From Opitutaceae bacterium (GTDB taxonomy: Bacteria; Verrucomicrobiota; Verrucomicrobiia; Opitutales; Opitutaceae): a DNA stretch of 64,000 nucleotides. The stretch lies in assembly GCA_028284235.1 (NCBI GenBank), contig JANQSC010000077.1, positions 54,554 to 118,553 of the forward strand. Direction: 5' to 3'. Under the pieces are notes generated by a model that had not been told where the DNA came from, made no database searches, and saw only the letters and a list, made by a program, of their open reading frames with translations. Below, piece after piece: positions 19,095-26,285 of the stretch (position 1 is its first letter; every line of letters starts with the position of its first letter). The translations under genes were made by a program, and so were the position numbers.

Positions 19095-19931
19095 ATGTCC
19101 CGTTGGAAAATCATCCTCCGCGCCTGGCCTCCGGCCGGCGCTGTCCTCGTCATTCTCTCCTTTCTGGTAACCGCGTTCTGGCTCTGGCACGCCATCACCG
19201 GTTCGCCTGACTGGGAACTTGGCTGGCTCGAGCCGCTCGCCGGGTTCCTGGCTGGAGCCGGCGCCTTCATCGTCGCCGCCATCCTCATCTTTCGTCGCGT
19301 CGATCACGCCGAGGCGGAAACCACTCCCTACGGGCTCGCCCGAGGACTCGCCACCGGCTACTATTTCAACTACATCCGACCCGTCGTCACTACGATTCTG
19401 GATACAGAACACACGCTCCATCAAGACCCGGTCTTACAAGAACGCCACCAAATCGAAGGACTAGTCGTCGGTCTCCCCCAAGACTTGGAGGAGTTCAACC
19501 CGGACAATCACCCTGAAGTGTACGACAGCTTCAGCAAAGGCGATCGCGCTCCATTCGACCTCGTCTCTATCGAGATCGTGATTCCCAAACGACGGCCCAT
19601 CTACACCAAGCTCGCGCTCAGCAAGACCTGCTCCACCGCCTTGGTCGTCGACATTCCCACGACCCTCTCAGTCATTCCCGACTTCGCCGCCTTCTTCGCC
19701 GAACAAGAACTCGCCAACAGCGCGGGAGCGGATGATGGCGTCGTGGAAGCGAGAGAGCAGAACGTGACCAACAAGCAAACAAACCAATTCAAAGAAGTGC
19801 TCAACGAGTTTATCGAAACCGTGAATACAGTCGGGTCAAAAGAGCAGCGAACGAGATCGCCCGCCTGCGTGCTCCACGTCGTTCCCGTAAAACGGCTGGC
19901 CCGGCGCATGGACGAACTCGCCGATCACTAG
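19095..19931 (+). CDS. Membrane-anchored STING-domain protein (prokaryotic TM-STING)
   Basis: A 278-residue protein with two N-terminal membrane helices (about 14-34 and 46-66) and a cytoplasmic domain that I read as a STING cyclic-dinucleotide receptor. GLARGLATGYYFNYIRPVV (residues 80-98) aligns without gaps to the human STING helix around Y163-Y167 (HGLAWSYYIGYLRLIL), giving the base-stacking aromatic as Y93, with N92 before it as in the bacterial N-F pair. A basic loop (KRRP, 165-168) fits the lid. STALVVDIPTTLSVIP (180-195) matches the human CVLEYATPLQTLF segment, placing D186 and T189 at E260 and T263, followed by a charged helix (REQNV...FKEVLNEFIETV). Bacterial STINGs usually work in CBASS beside a CD-NTase, and none is visible here. 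There is no TIR domain, so the effector would be the membrane segment. Probably in one transcript with the azurin-fusion gene. The assignment rests on motif alignment by eye. Confidence 0.8.
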   Translation: MSRWKIILRAWPPAGAVLVILSFLVTAFWLWHAITGSPDWELGWLEPLAGFLAGAGAFIVAAILIFRRVDHAEAETTPYGLARGLATGYYFNYIRPVVTTILDTEHTLHQDPVLQERHQIEGLVVGLPQDLEEFNPDNHPEVYDSFSKGDRAPFDLVSIEIVIPKRRPIYTKLALSKTCSTALVVDIPTTLSVIPDFAAFFAEQELANSAGADDGVVEAREQNVTNKQTNQFKEVLNEFIETVNTVGSKEQRTRSPACVLHVVPVKRLARRMDELADH

Positions 19932-19962
19932 AAATACGAAGCGCATTACGATTCGGGTTTTG

Positions 19963-20048
19963 GAGGAACCACGAATGCACACGAATCAACACGAATTTTC
20001 CAGTCTCACATTCATTCGCGTCAATTCGTGTGCATTCGTGGTTTCAAA
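19963..20048. repeat. ACGAAT/ATTCGT long inverted repeat, copy 1
   Basis: GAACCACGAATGCACACGAAT is followed about 45 bp later by its complement ATTCGTGTGCATTCGTGGTTTC, forming a long interrupted hairpin just after the STING-like gene. This repeat type (GAACCACGAATG...CATTCGTGGTT) is common between genes in many bacterial genomes. A diverged second copy is at 21622-21708, after the relic STING tail. Confidence 0.8.
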
Positions 20049-20116
20049 ATAGTCCGTAACATCCTCCCAACTTGACACGCCGCTCAATCAGTACACGTTA
20101 CTAACTACAAAACGCG

Positions 20117-20133
20117 TCGTCGAACCGACGACC
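20117..20133 (+). promoter_or_regulatory. Small hairpin ahead of the leader ORF
   Basis: GTCGTCG-aac-CGACGAC forms a 7-bp stem with a 3-nt loop, about 10 bp upstream of the AAGGAG ribosome-binding site of the 21-residue leader ORF. It could be part of a structured leader of rsgA. Confidence 0.4.
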
Positions 20134-20156
20134 TCAACGAGAAAGGAGTGAACCCG

Positions 20157-20222
20157 ATGATTGCCCCCCAATACAGCGCCAACGCCGCCCACAATCGTTC
20201 GCTCCTTCCCGCGCTCGCCTAA
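20157..20222 (+). CDS. 21-residue leader-like peptide upstream of rsgA
   Basis: Too short for the ORF track. ATG at 20157 is preceded at a suitable distance by GAAAGGAG and encodes MIAPQYSANAAHNRSLLPALA, then TAA. It ends 29 bp before a strong intrinsic terminator and 127 bp before the rsgA start. It has no run of one amino acid that would signal classical attenuation. It might be a leader peptide, a small protein with its own transcript, or chance. The good ribosome-binding site and the terminator right behind it are the support. Confidence 0.4.
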   Translation: MIAPQYSANAAHNRSLLPALA

Positions 20223-20251
20223 AGCGCGCTCAACCGCAAGAATTGCAGTAC

Positions 20252-20280
20252 GCCGCGAACGACTGGTTCGCGGCTTTTTT
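20252..20280 (+). terminator. Intrinsic terminator in the rsgA leader
   Basis: A perfect 9-bp stem GCCGCGAAC with GTTCGCGGC, 5-nt loop GACTG, followed directly by TTTTTT. It lies 69 bp upstream of the rsgA start codon, so transcripts coming from the STING gene or from a leader promoter would need to read through. It may be an attenuator or the end of a small RNA. Confidence 0.8.
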
Positions 20281-20349
20281 GGGCCCGAACGCCTCGCCCT
20301 CGACCAAAGGTCGAACCCAAACAACCCATCCAAACCCATTTTCCCATCT

Positions 20350-21480
20350 ATGAACTCACATCTAGCGCTGCTCGGCTGGACCGAGCGCCTTCAACACGAA
20401 TTCGAGTCAATCGAAAATAGCTCCCTCGTTCCGGCCCGAGTGGTCCGAGCGAATCGGGGTCAATACATCGTCTCCAACGGAATCGACACCCGCCCCGGGC
20501 TAATCTCCGGCGCCTTCCAACTTCAATCTGAAGACGCCCAGTCATTTCCCACGGTCGGAGACTGGGTCGGGATCGACCTCCAAACCCGCAAGGAGGATGC
20601 CGCGATCATCCAGGAATTGCTGCCGCGAAAGTCCCTCATTGAACGACAGGCCGCCGGCAATGAATCGCGACATCAACTCATCGCCGCCAATGTCGACACC
20701 CTATTTCTTGTCAGCGGACTAGACGCCGAATTCAATATCAATCGTATCCAGCGTTATCTTACGCTTGTCGGCAACAGTGGCGCTCAATCCGTCATACTCC
20801 TCAACAAGTCGGACGTCGCCACCGATCTGGACGACGCAATTCGCTCCGTAAACGCAATTGCGCCGGACACGCCCATTCATCCGATCTCGGCGCTTTCCGC
20901 TGACGGGCTCGCGTCCATACAGCCCTACCTCCAGCCCGGCCAGACCGTCGCCATGCTCGGCTCCTCTGGAGTCGGCAAGTCCACATTGGCCAACGCGCTG
21001 ATAGGAGGGCCGCAACTCGCCACCCAAAGCAATCGCGACACCGACAGCAAAGGGCGCCACACCACCACCTGGCGGGAACTCATTTCGCTTCCCCAAGGCG
21101 GTATGCTTATCGACCTGCCCGGAATGCGCGAAATCCAGTTGACCGGCGACGCGACAGGACTCGAACAGACGTTTTCAGACATCGAAGCCCTCGCCAAGAA
21201 GTGCCGCTTCCGCAACTGCAGCCACCAAAACGAGCCCGGCTGCGCCGTCATAGCCGCCCTGGAAACGGGAACTCTCGACCCCAATCGTTTCAATCAGTAT
21301 CAAAAACTTAAACACGAAACAGAATCCGCCCAGACTCGAATCTCGGAGCGACGCAAACGCTCAACCGCCGCCCGCAACCCGCGGCGCGAGAAAGAGCAGC
21401 GTTTTAAGGAGATCAGCAAACGGCTACGCAAACACCAGAACGCCCAATCGAAATGGCGACGAAAAAACGATTCGTACTAG
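20350..21480 (+). CDS. rsgA: Ribosome small-subunit GTPase RsgA
   Basis: A circularly permuted GTPase that helps mature the 30S subunit and releases RbfA. The order is OB-fold-like N-terminus (ARVVRANRGQYIV), then the G4-type LNKSD, then the P-loop GSSGVGKSTL and the DLPGMRE switch, the permuted order expected for RsgA. The C-terminal zinc knuckle CRFRNCSHQNEPGC supplies three Cys and one His. The tail is very basic and would contact rRNA. The ORF track begins at 20161, but that extension crosses the terminator and leader ORF. ATG at 20350 (MNSHLALLGW) gives 376 residues, near the family length of about 350. It stands alone between two copies of an intergenic repeat. Confidence 0.93.
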   Translation: MNSHLALLGWTERLQHEFESIENSSLVPARVVRANRGQYIVSNGIDTRPGLISGAFQLQSEDAQSFPTVGDWVGIDLQTRKEDAAIIQELLPRKSLIERQAAGNESRHQLIAANVDTLFLVSGLDAEFNINRIQRYLTLVGNSGAQSVILLNKSDVATDLDDAIRSVNAIAPDTPIHPISALSADGLASIQPYLQPGQTVAMLGSSGVGKSTLANALIGGPQLATQSNRDTDSKGRHTTTWRELISLPQGGMLIDLPGMREIQLTGDATGLEQTFSDIEALAKKCRFRNCSHQNEPGCAVIAALETGTLDPNRFNQYQKLKHETESAQTRISERRKRSTAARNPRREKEQRFKEISKRLRKHQNAQSKWRRKNDSY

Positions 21481-21497
21481 ACCAGCGAATACAAAAA

Positions 21498-21533
21498 TCA
21501 AGCCAGGAGATCCTTGATCACCTTGGCGTCCTC
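21498..21533 (-). pseudogene. Relic 3' end of a second DUF1501 gene
   Basis: Read on the minus strand, this stretch encodes EDAKVIKDLLA then TGA. The intact DUF1501 gene 190 bp away ends KDAKVIKDLLA then TAG. The two DNA sequences differ mostly at silent positions (GCC/GCG, AAG/AAA, CTG/CTA, GCT/GCC), so this is the end of a diverged homologous gene, not a recent copy. It is joined at a short GTCCTC overlap to the relic STING tail. Confidence 0.7.
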
Positions 21534-21590
21534 AACGTTGTCCCCGTCAAACGACTCTCGCGACGCATGGACGAACTCGCGGATCATTAG
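21528..21590 (+). pseudogene. Relic 3' end of a second STING-like gene
   Basis: This piece encodes VLNVVPVKRLSRRMDELADH then TAG, against VLHVVPVKRLARRMDELADH at the end of the intact STING-like protein. About 12 to 13 of 63 bases differ, nearly all at silent codon positions, with only two amino-acid changes. That pattern means the source was a functional, diverged STING homolog that was later lost except for its tail. Upstream it runs straight into the relic DUF1501 end. Confidence 0.75.
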
Positions 21591-21621
21591 AAAAACCAAA
21601 GATCTCAAATTGTTCGCTTTA

Positions 21622-21708
21622 GAGGAACCACGAATGCACGCGAATTAACACGAATTTTGCAGGCACACATTCATTCGCGACTATTCGTGTGTATTCGCGG
21701 TTTCAAAC
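21622..21708. repeat. ACGAAT/ATTCGT long inverted repeat, copy 2
   Basis: GAACCACGAATGCACGCGAATTAACACGAAT and the facing ATTCGTGTGTATTCGCGGTTTC repeat the structure found at 19963-20048 with scattered differences. It follows the relic STING tail at about the same distance as copy 1 follows the intact gene, showing that tail and repeat were carried together. Confidence 0.8.
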
Positions 21709-21720
21709 AAGCAACAATCG

Positions 21721-23208
21721 CTAGGCTAGGAGATCTTTGATCACCTTCGCGTCCTTCACACCCGTCAACCGCTGGTCCAACCCCTGGAAGGGATAATTAA
21801 GGTGTTTGTGCTCGAATCCCAACAGGTGAAGCAGGGTCGCGTGATAATCTTCCAGCGGCACCGGATCCACCGCGGCGCTGTAGCCCACCTCGTCCGTCTC
21901 ACCGTAAGTGACACCCGGTTTGACGCCGGCACCCGCTATCCAGGCGGTAAACGCCCCAGGGTTGTGATCGCGGCCAATCAGCTTCATCTCGACTCCGCCC
22001 CGGTTTTCCCGCATGGGCGTGCGTCCGAACTCGCCGCTCCAAACTACCAGCGTATCTTCCAGCAATCCACGTTGCTTCAAATCCATGATCAACGCCGCCA
22101 TCGGCTGGTCTACCTCGCGGCACTTGTCCTGAAAACCCGCGTTAAGCGCTTCCTGCCTGCCCGCGCCGTGCGAGTCCCATCCCCAGTCGAAAAGCTGCAC
22201 GTAACGCGTGCCCCGCTCGATTAGTCTTCGGGCCAGCACGCAGTTGTTGGCAAAGCTCTCCTCGCCGGGCGCCGTTCCGTAAAGCTCGTGGATATGGGCG
22301 GGTTCCTGACTGATATCCATCGCGTCCGGAACCGCCATCTGCATCCGAAACGCCATCTCGTACTGGGCGATTCGGGTCAGCGTTTCCGGATCGCCGAAAT
22401 CCGAATGGGTCTTCTCGTTGATGTCCTTAAGTGTATCCAACGCGCTGCGACGGAGATCACGGGAAATGCCGCCCGGATTGGATACGTTGAGCACGGGATC
22501 CCCGTGCGAACGGCACTGCACGCCTTGATAAACCGACGGCAGAAAGCCCGAACTCCAAAGCGCCTTGCCTACGCGCGGAATGCGCCCGCCCGACAGCAAA
22601 ACGACAAAACCGGGGAGATCCGTGTTTTCCGTCCCCAGCCCCCAGGTCACCCAGGAGCCGATCGACGGGTAGCCAATACGGGCATGGCCAGAGTGGACCA
22701 TGAGCTGGGCCGGGCCGTGGTTGAACTGGTCCGTCTGTAGGGTCTTGATGAAAGACACTTCGTCGACCACTTTCGAGAAGTGAGGCAGTCGGTCCGACAC
22801 CCAAGCGCCGGAGTGCCCATGCTGCTTGAATGGGAATTGCGGCCCCAGCATGTTTGGCGTCCCTTGGATAAAGGCAAAGTTCTTGCCTTCGAGAAACGAT
22901 TGCGGGCAGGGTTGCCCGTCGAGCCGCTGCAGGTCCGGTTTGAAGTCGAACAACTCGAGCTGGCTCGGAGCGCCGATCATGTGCAAGTAGATGACTCGCT
23001 TGGCCTTTCCCCGAAAATGGGGCGGAAGCGATTCGAAGGGGTTGGACGAGTCATGCTGAGGCATGCCTGGCCCGCCCGCCGCCTTGCCCGCCTGATTCGC
23101 CAAGAAAAGCGCCCCCAAACCCGTCGTGCATCGAGTTAGAAATTGTCGGCGCGTTTCACGCTCCAAAGAGCGTAGGTGCGTTTCGCTAAGCAGTGATTCC
23201 AGATTCAT
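21721..23208 (-). CDS. DUF1501 domain protein (secreted, Tat-type leader)
   Basis: A 495-residue member of DUF1501, an alkaline-phosphatase-superfamily-like family typical of Planctomycetes and Verrucomicrobia. An N-terminal twin-Arg leader (RRQFLTRCTTGLGALFLA) lies about 20 residues in. Family landmarks include KRVIYLHMIGAPSQLELFDFKP (in part), QTDQFNHGPAQLMVHSG, ERGTRYVQLFDWGWDSHG and VVWSGEFGRTPM near the end, plus GRDHNPGAFTAWIAGAGVK. Its role is unknown, and it almost always follows a PSCyt/PSD1 gene, as here (18 bp gap). Its last 11 codons are duplicated in diverged form at 21498-21533. Confidence 0.92.
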   Translation of the reverse strand: MNLESLLSETHLRSLERETRRQFLTRCTTGLGALFLANQAGKAAGGPGMPQHDSSNPFESLPPHFRGKAKRVIYLHMIGAPSQLELFDFKPDLQRLDGQPCPQSFLEGKNFAFIQGTPNMLGPQFPFKQHGHSGAWVSDRLPHFSKVVDEVSFIKTLQTDQFNHGPAQLMVHSGHARIGYPSIGSWVTWGLGTENTDLPGFVVLLSGGRIPRVGKALWSSGFLPSVYQGVQCRSHGDPVLNVSNPGGISRDLRRSALDTLKDINEKTHSDFGDPETLTRIAQYEMAFRMQMAVPDAMDISQEPAHIHELYGTAPGEESFANNCVLARRLIERGTRYVQLFDWGWDSHGAGRQEALNAGFQDKCREVDQPMAALIMDLKQRGLLEDTLVVWSGEFGRTPMRENRGGVEMKLIGRDHNPGAFTAWIAGAGVKPGVTYGETDEVGYSAAVDPVPLEDYHATLLHLLGFEHKHLNYPFQGLDQRLTGVKDAKVIKDLLA

Positions 23209-23226
23209 GGCCCGTTGTATTGTGTC

Positions 23227-26103
23227 TTAGTACGTCAGCGTTTCATCGAGATTAAGAAGGACCTGGGCGACCACGGTCCACGCCTGTTCGGGGGACTGAA
23301 GATTCGCGTCTTCGTAAAGCGAATACAGCTTATCGATCCGTTCTTGGCTAGGTGGACGCCCGGTCACCATTCGGTGGGCTTGGGCGAGACCGGCTTTCAG
23401 GTCGCCGTCAGCGGTATTGGCTATCCGCCCCCCCAGCGCTTCCGCGCATTCCACAAATACCGCGTCGTTCAGAGTCACCAATGCCTGCAACGGCGTATTC
23501 GAACTGAGGCGACGCGGATTGCAGAACTCGCGCGAGGGCGCGTCGAATGCGGCGAAGGTTGGAAACGGGATGCTGCGCTTTACATACGTGTAGAGCGATC
23601 GGCGATACCGATCTGGCTCCCCTCGTTCCGGGGTCTCCCACAGGTCCTTGCTCAAAAACGGTTGCCATACCCCTTCCGGCAGCGGCGGGTGCACGGGCGG
23701 GCCGCCACGCTTCAAGGAAATTAGTCCACTCGCGGCCAAAGCCTGATCCCGCACCATCTCGGCAGTGAGTCTCAGGCGCGGACCGCGGGCAACCAGTCGA
23801 TTGTCCGGATCGCGTTCGAGCAACTGCGGAGTGACGCGCGACGATTGCTGATACGCGTAGCTGAGCGTGATCTCTCGAAGAATCGCTTTCACGCTCCACT
23901 GGTAGTCGTCTTGGAACCTCACTGCAAGGTAGTCGAGCAACTCGGGATGCGTCGGTTTCTCCCCCGAAGATCCAAAGTCCTCCAAGGTCGGAACAATTCC
24001 AACGCCAAACAGCTGCTCCCAAAGTCGATTGACGAACACCCGGGCCGTGAGCGGGTTCTCCTTCGAAGCCCACCAGCGAGCCATGTCCAGACGATCCGGA
24101 TACGAACTACCGGATTCGGTTTCCACCAGCGAAGCGGGGAGCCCTGCGAAAACGCGATCCCCCTTGTCCATCGCGTTGCCGCGTTCGAAAATCCGGGTTC
24201 GCCGGGCGAGCTCCTCCGGTCGCTCCAGCATAATCGGAACCGTCGTTCCAGGTATCGCTTTCAGACGTTCGGACGCGTCTGCGATATCCAGGCTCCAGCG
24301 ATACGCGTCGCTTCCCGGCGCCGACCATTCCGTCCAGCGAGGGTCCGAACTGCAGGCGAGACGGCCGCGCTGAATGGCCATGGGAAAACTGCCTTGACCC
24401 ACCTCGTCGCAATGGATACGAAGAGCAAAGCGTTCGCCTTCGGCCAAGTCGATCGGCGCTTCCGGAACGAGGACGAGTGTCCGCTCGTAGTTGATTTGCG
24501 AATTCGCTCCCCAGTTAGCGCCGTTGCTTCCCACCCGACCCATCGGATCCGTCGGCATCCATGGGACGTCCGGTAGGCTCGCTCGGAAGCAAACCGGCAG
24601 GCGTGAGCCGTCCTCCGACTCGACCCAAGCCTCTAAGTCGTCGATGATAAAGCCCCACTCGGAATTGTCGATCGCCGTATCCAAATCATGGGGAAGAACG
24701 GTTAAGCGAAGAGCCGTCATCGGCTCCTTTCCAAAACTCGATGCTGGCGCGTCGATCAAGGTGTGCGTTTTTATCGCCACCGTTCCCACGGTATGGAATT
24801 CGTCGTAGTCCGCATATTCAACAACCGTGTACTCGGTGCTGTTGTTCGATTCGACTGCAAGCGATTTCAAGCCCGTCCAGTCCGTTTCCCCCGCAAGGGC
24901 CTGACCGCTTCCCCAAAACGCCTCTTTCAATTCGAGGACGCGCTCCCGCAGGGTCATCGCCTCTTCGTAGCGATCCGGGGATTCCGGGACTTCCAGCAAC
25001 GGCGCGTCGTCGGAAAGGTCCGTATCGGCAGAGTTGTTGTAGAACGCCAAGAACCGGTAGTACTCCTCGTGGCGAATCGGATCGTAGGGGTGATCGTGGC
25101 ACTGCACGCAACTGAAGGTGATCGATCCCCAGGTCTGCCAGGTCGTGTTGACCCGATCGAGCACCGCCTCCACCCGGAACTCCTCGTCGTCGGTACCGCC
25201 TTCGTCGTTAGTCTGGGTGTTGCGCTGGCTGGCAGTGGCCACCAGATCGGCGAGCGTCCGTTCGGGAAGCAAGTCCCCGGCCAGCTGTTTGATCGTAAAT
25301 TGATCGAAAGGGAGATCGTCGTTGAAGGCCTGCACCACCCAGTCGCGGTAGGCCCAGATCGTTCGCTTCTGGTCCTGTCCCAGTCCCCCCGAATCCGCGT
25401 AGCGGATCAGGTCGAGCCACATCGTCGCCCATCGCTCGCCAAATGCGGGTCGGCTCAGAAGATCGTCCACCGCGTCTTCCAGCGCTCCATCCGAATCCGT
25501 TGCATAAGCCGCTTCGAACGCTTCGAGTTCTTCCAGCGACGGCGGCAATCCAGTTAGCCCCAAGCTCAAACGCCGCAGCATTCGACCGGGCTCCTCCAAA
25601 TCGCTAGGAGCAAGACCCTCCGCTTCCAAGCGGTGAAATAAAAACCGATCCACATCCCCTCTCACCCGGGATTCGAACGCGGTTTCGGGAACCTCCGATC
25701 GCTTTGTGGACTGGAAGGCCCAGTGGCCACTCCACTTCGCGCCTTCCTCGATCCAACTCGCCAGCAACGCGATCTCTCCCTCGGACAACGGGGGATGATC
25801 CTTAGCAGGCGGCATGCGATCGTCCTCGTCGTCCGTGGTAACTCTATAGTACAACTCCGAATCTTCCAATACGCCCGGAGTCACAACCGGATTGCCCGAG
25901 TCGCCCCGGAAATTGATCACACGATCTTCGTAGACGAATGAGACCTCCCCGGCCGCCTTCACCCCACCGTGGCACTCGACACAATTGGCGTTGAGAATGG
26001 GCTGGATATCCCGAGCGAAATCGACCTCCGCGAACACGGTCGACAAAGGCGCCGTCGCAATAACGGCAGAGACAAACAATGAGGGGCGCATCGGTTTACC
26101 CAT
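23227..26103 (-). CDS. PSCyt1/DUF1549/DUF1553 (PSD1) cytochrome-like protein
   Basis: The usual partner of the DUF1501 protein. The ORF track runs to 26424, but the region before 26103 overlaps the neighbouring sulfatase gene antiparallel to nothing known and lacks family similarity. Met at 26103 (MGKPMRPSLFVSAVIATAPLSTVFA, in part) begins a signal peptide and gives 958 residues. PSCyt1 carries CVECH (heme-type CxxCH) and RMPPAKDHPPLSEGE; DUF1549 follows (SRVRGDVDRFLFHRLEAEGL, in part), with CVQCHDHPYDPI as a second CxxCH; the DUF1553/PSD1 end includes NRLWEQLFGVGIV and FDAPSREFCNPRR. It is periplasmic or surface-exposed, probably binds heme, and has unknown substrate. Confidence 0.9.
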   Translation of the reverse strand: MGKPMRPSLFVSAVIATAPLSTVFAEVDFARDIQPILNANCVECHGGVKAAGEVSFVYEDRVINFRGDSGNPVVTPGVLEDSELYYRVTTDDEDDRMPPAKDHPPLSEGEIALLASWIEEGAKWSGHWAFQSTKRSEVPETAFESRVRGDVDRFLFHRLEAEGLAPSDLEEPGRMLRRLSLGLTGLPPSLEELEAFEAAYATDSDGALEDAVDDLLSRPAFGERWATMWLDLIRYADSGGLGQDQKRTIWAYRDWVVQAFNDDLPFDQFTIKQLAGDLLPERTLADLVATASQRNTQTNDEGGTDDEEFRVEAVLDRVNTTWQTWGSITFSCVQCHDHPYDPIRHEEYYRFLAFYNNSADTDLSDDAPLLEVPESPDRYEEAMTLRERVLELKEAFWGSGQALAGETDWTGLKSLAVESNNSTEYTVVEYADYDEFHTVGTVAIKTHTLIDAPASSFGKEPMTALRLTVLPHDLDTAIDNSEWGFIIDDLEAWVESEDGSRLPVCFRASLPDVPWMPTDPMGRVGSNGANWGANSQINYERTLVLVPEAPIDLAEGERFALRIHCDEVGQGSFPMAIQRGRLACSSDPRWTEWSAPGSDAYRWSLDIADASERLKAIPGTTVPIMLERPEELARRTRIFERGNAMDKGDRVFAGLPASLVETESGSSYPDRLDMARWWASKENPLTARVFVNRLWEQLFGVGIVPTLEDFGSSGEKPTHPELLDYLAVRFQDDYQWSVKAILREITLSYAYQQSSRVTPQLLERDPDNRLVARGPRLRLTAEMVRDQALAASGLISLKRGGPPVHPPLPEGVWQPFLSKDLWETPERGEPDRYRRSLYTYVKRSIPFPTFAAFDAPSREFCNPRRLSSNTPLQALVTLNDAVFVECAEALGGRIANTADGDLKAGLAQAHRMVTGRPPSQERIDKLYSLYEDANLQSPEQAWTVVAQVLLNLDETLTY

Positions 26104-26197
26104 AATCGCGGCCGATTCTCCACCTCGCCCCAGACGTGTCAACAACGACCCGGACAGGATCAGGCCTCGGCGAGTTGGACCTAGTTCCAGCACAAAA

Positions 26198-26224
26198 GGT
26201 GGAACGCGCCGTCCCGGCGCGTTT
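26198..26224. repeat. AGGTGGAACGCGCC palindromic repeat, copy 1
   Basis: AGGTGGAACGCGCCGTCCCGGCGCGTT forms an 8-bp stem (AACGCGCC with GGCGCGTT), followed on the plus strand by six T. A close copy lies at 61812-61840. Although it looks like a plus-strand terminator, no plus-strand gene ends here, so I treat it as a dispersed repeat. Confidence 0.6.
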
Positions 26225-26285
26225 TTTCCAGAAGAGGATGCAATTTCGAGATCTACGAACGAGCGGCCTCCCCGGAGGAGATCTA

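Noticed and set aside
20161-20349. N-terminal extension of RsgA
   Set aside because: It would translate through an intrinsic terminator and lacks family similarity; the ATG at 20350 matches the normal RsgA start.
16215-21720. Complete CBASS operon around the STING-like gene
   Set aside because: I looked for a CD-NTase (GS-x-D-x-D nucleotidyltransferase motif), TIR, Cap2/Cap3 and nuclease partners in the surrounding ORFs and saw none.
26203-26226. Plus-strand intrinsic terminator
   Set aside because: Stem and T-run are present, but no plus-strand gene ends here and the sequence recurs elsewhere without the T-run, so it is listed as a repeat.
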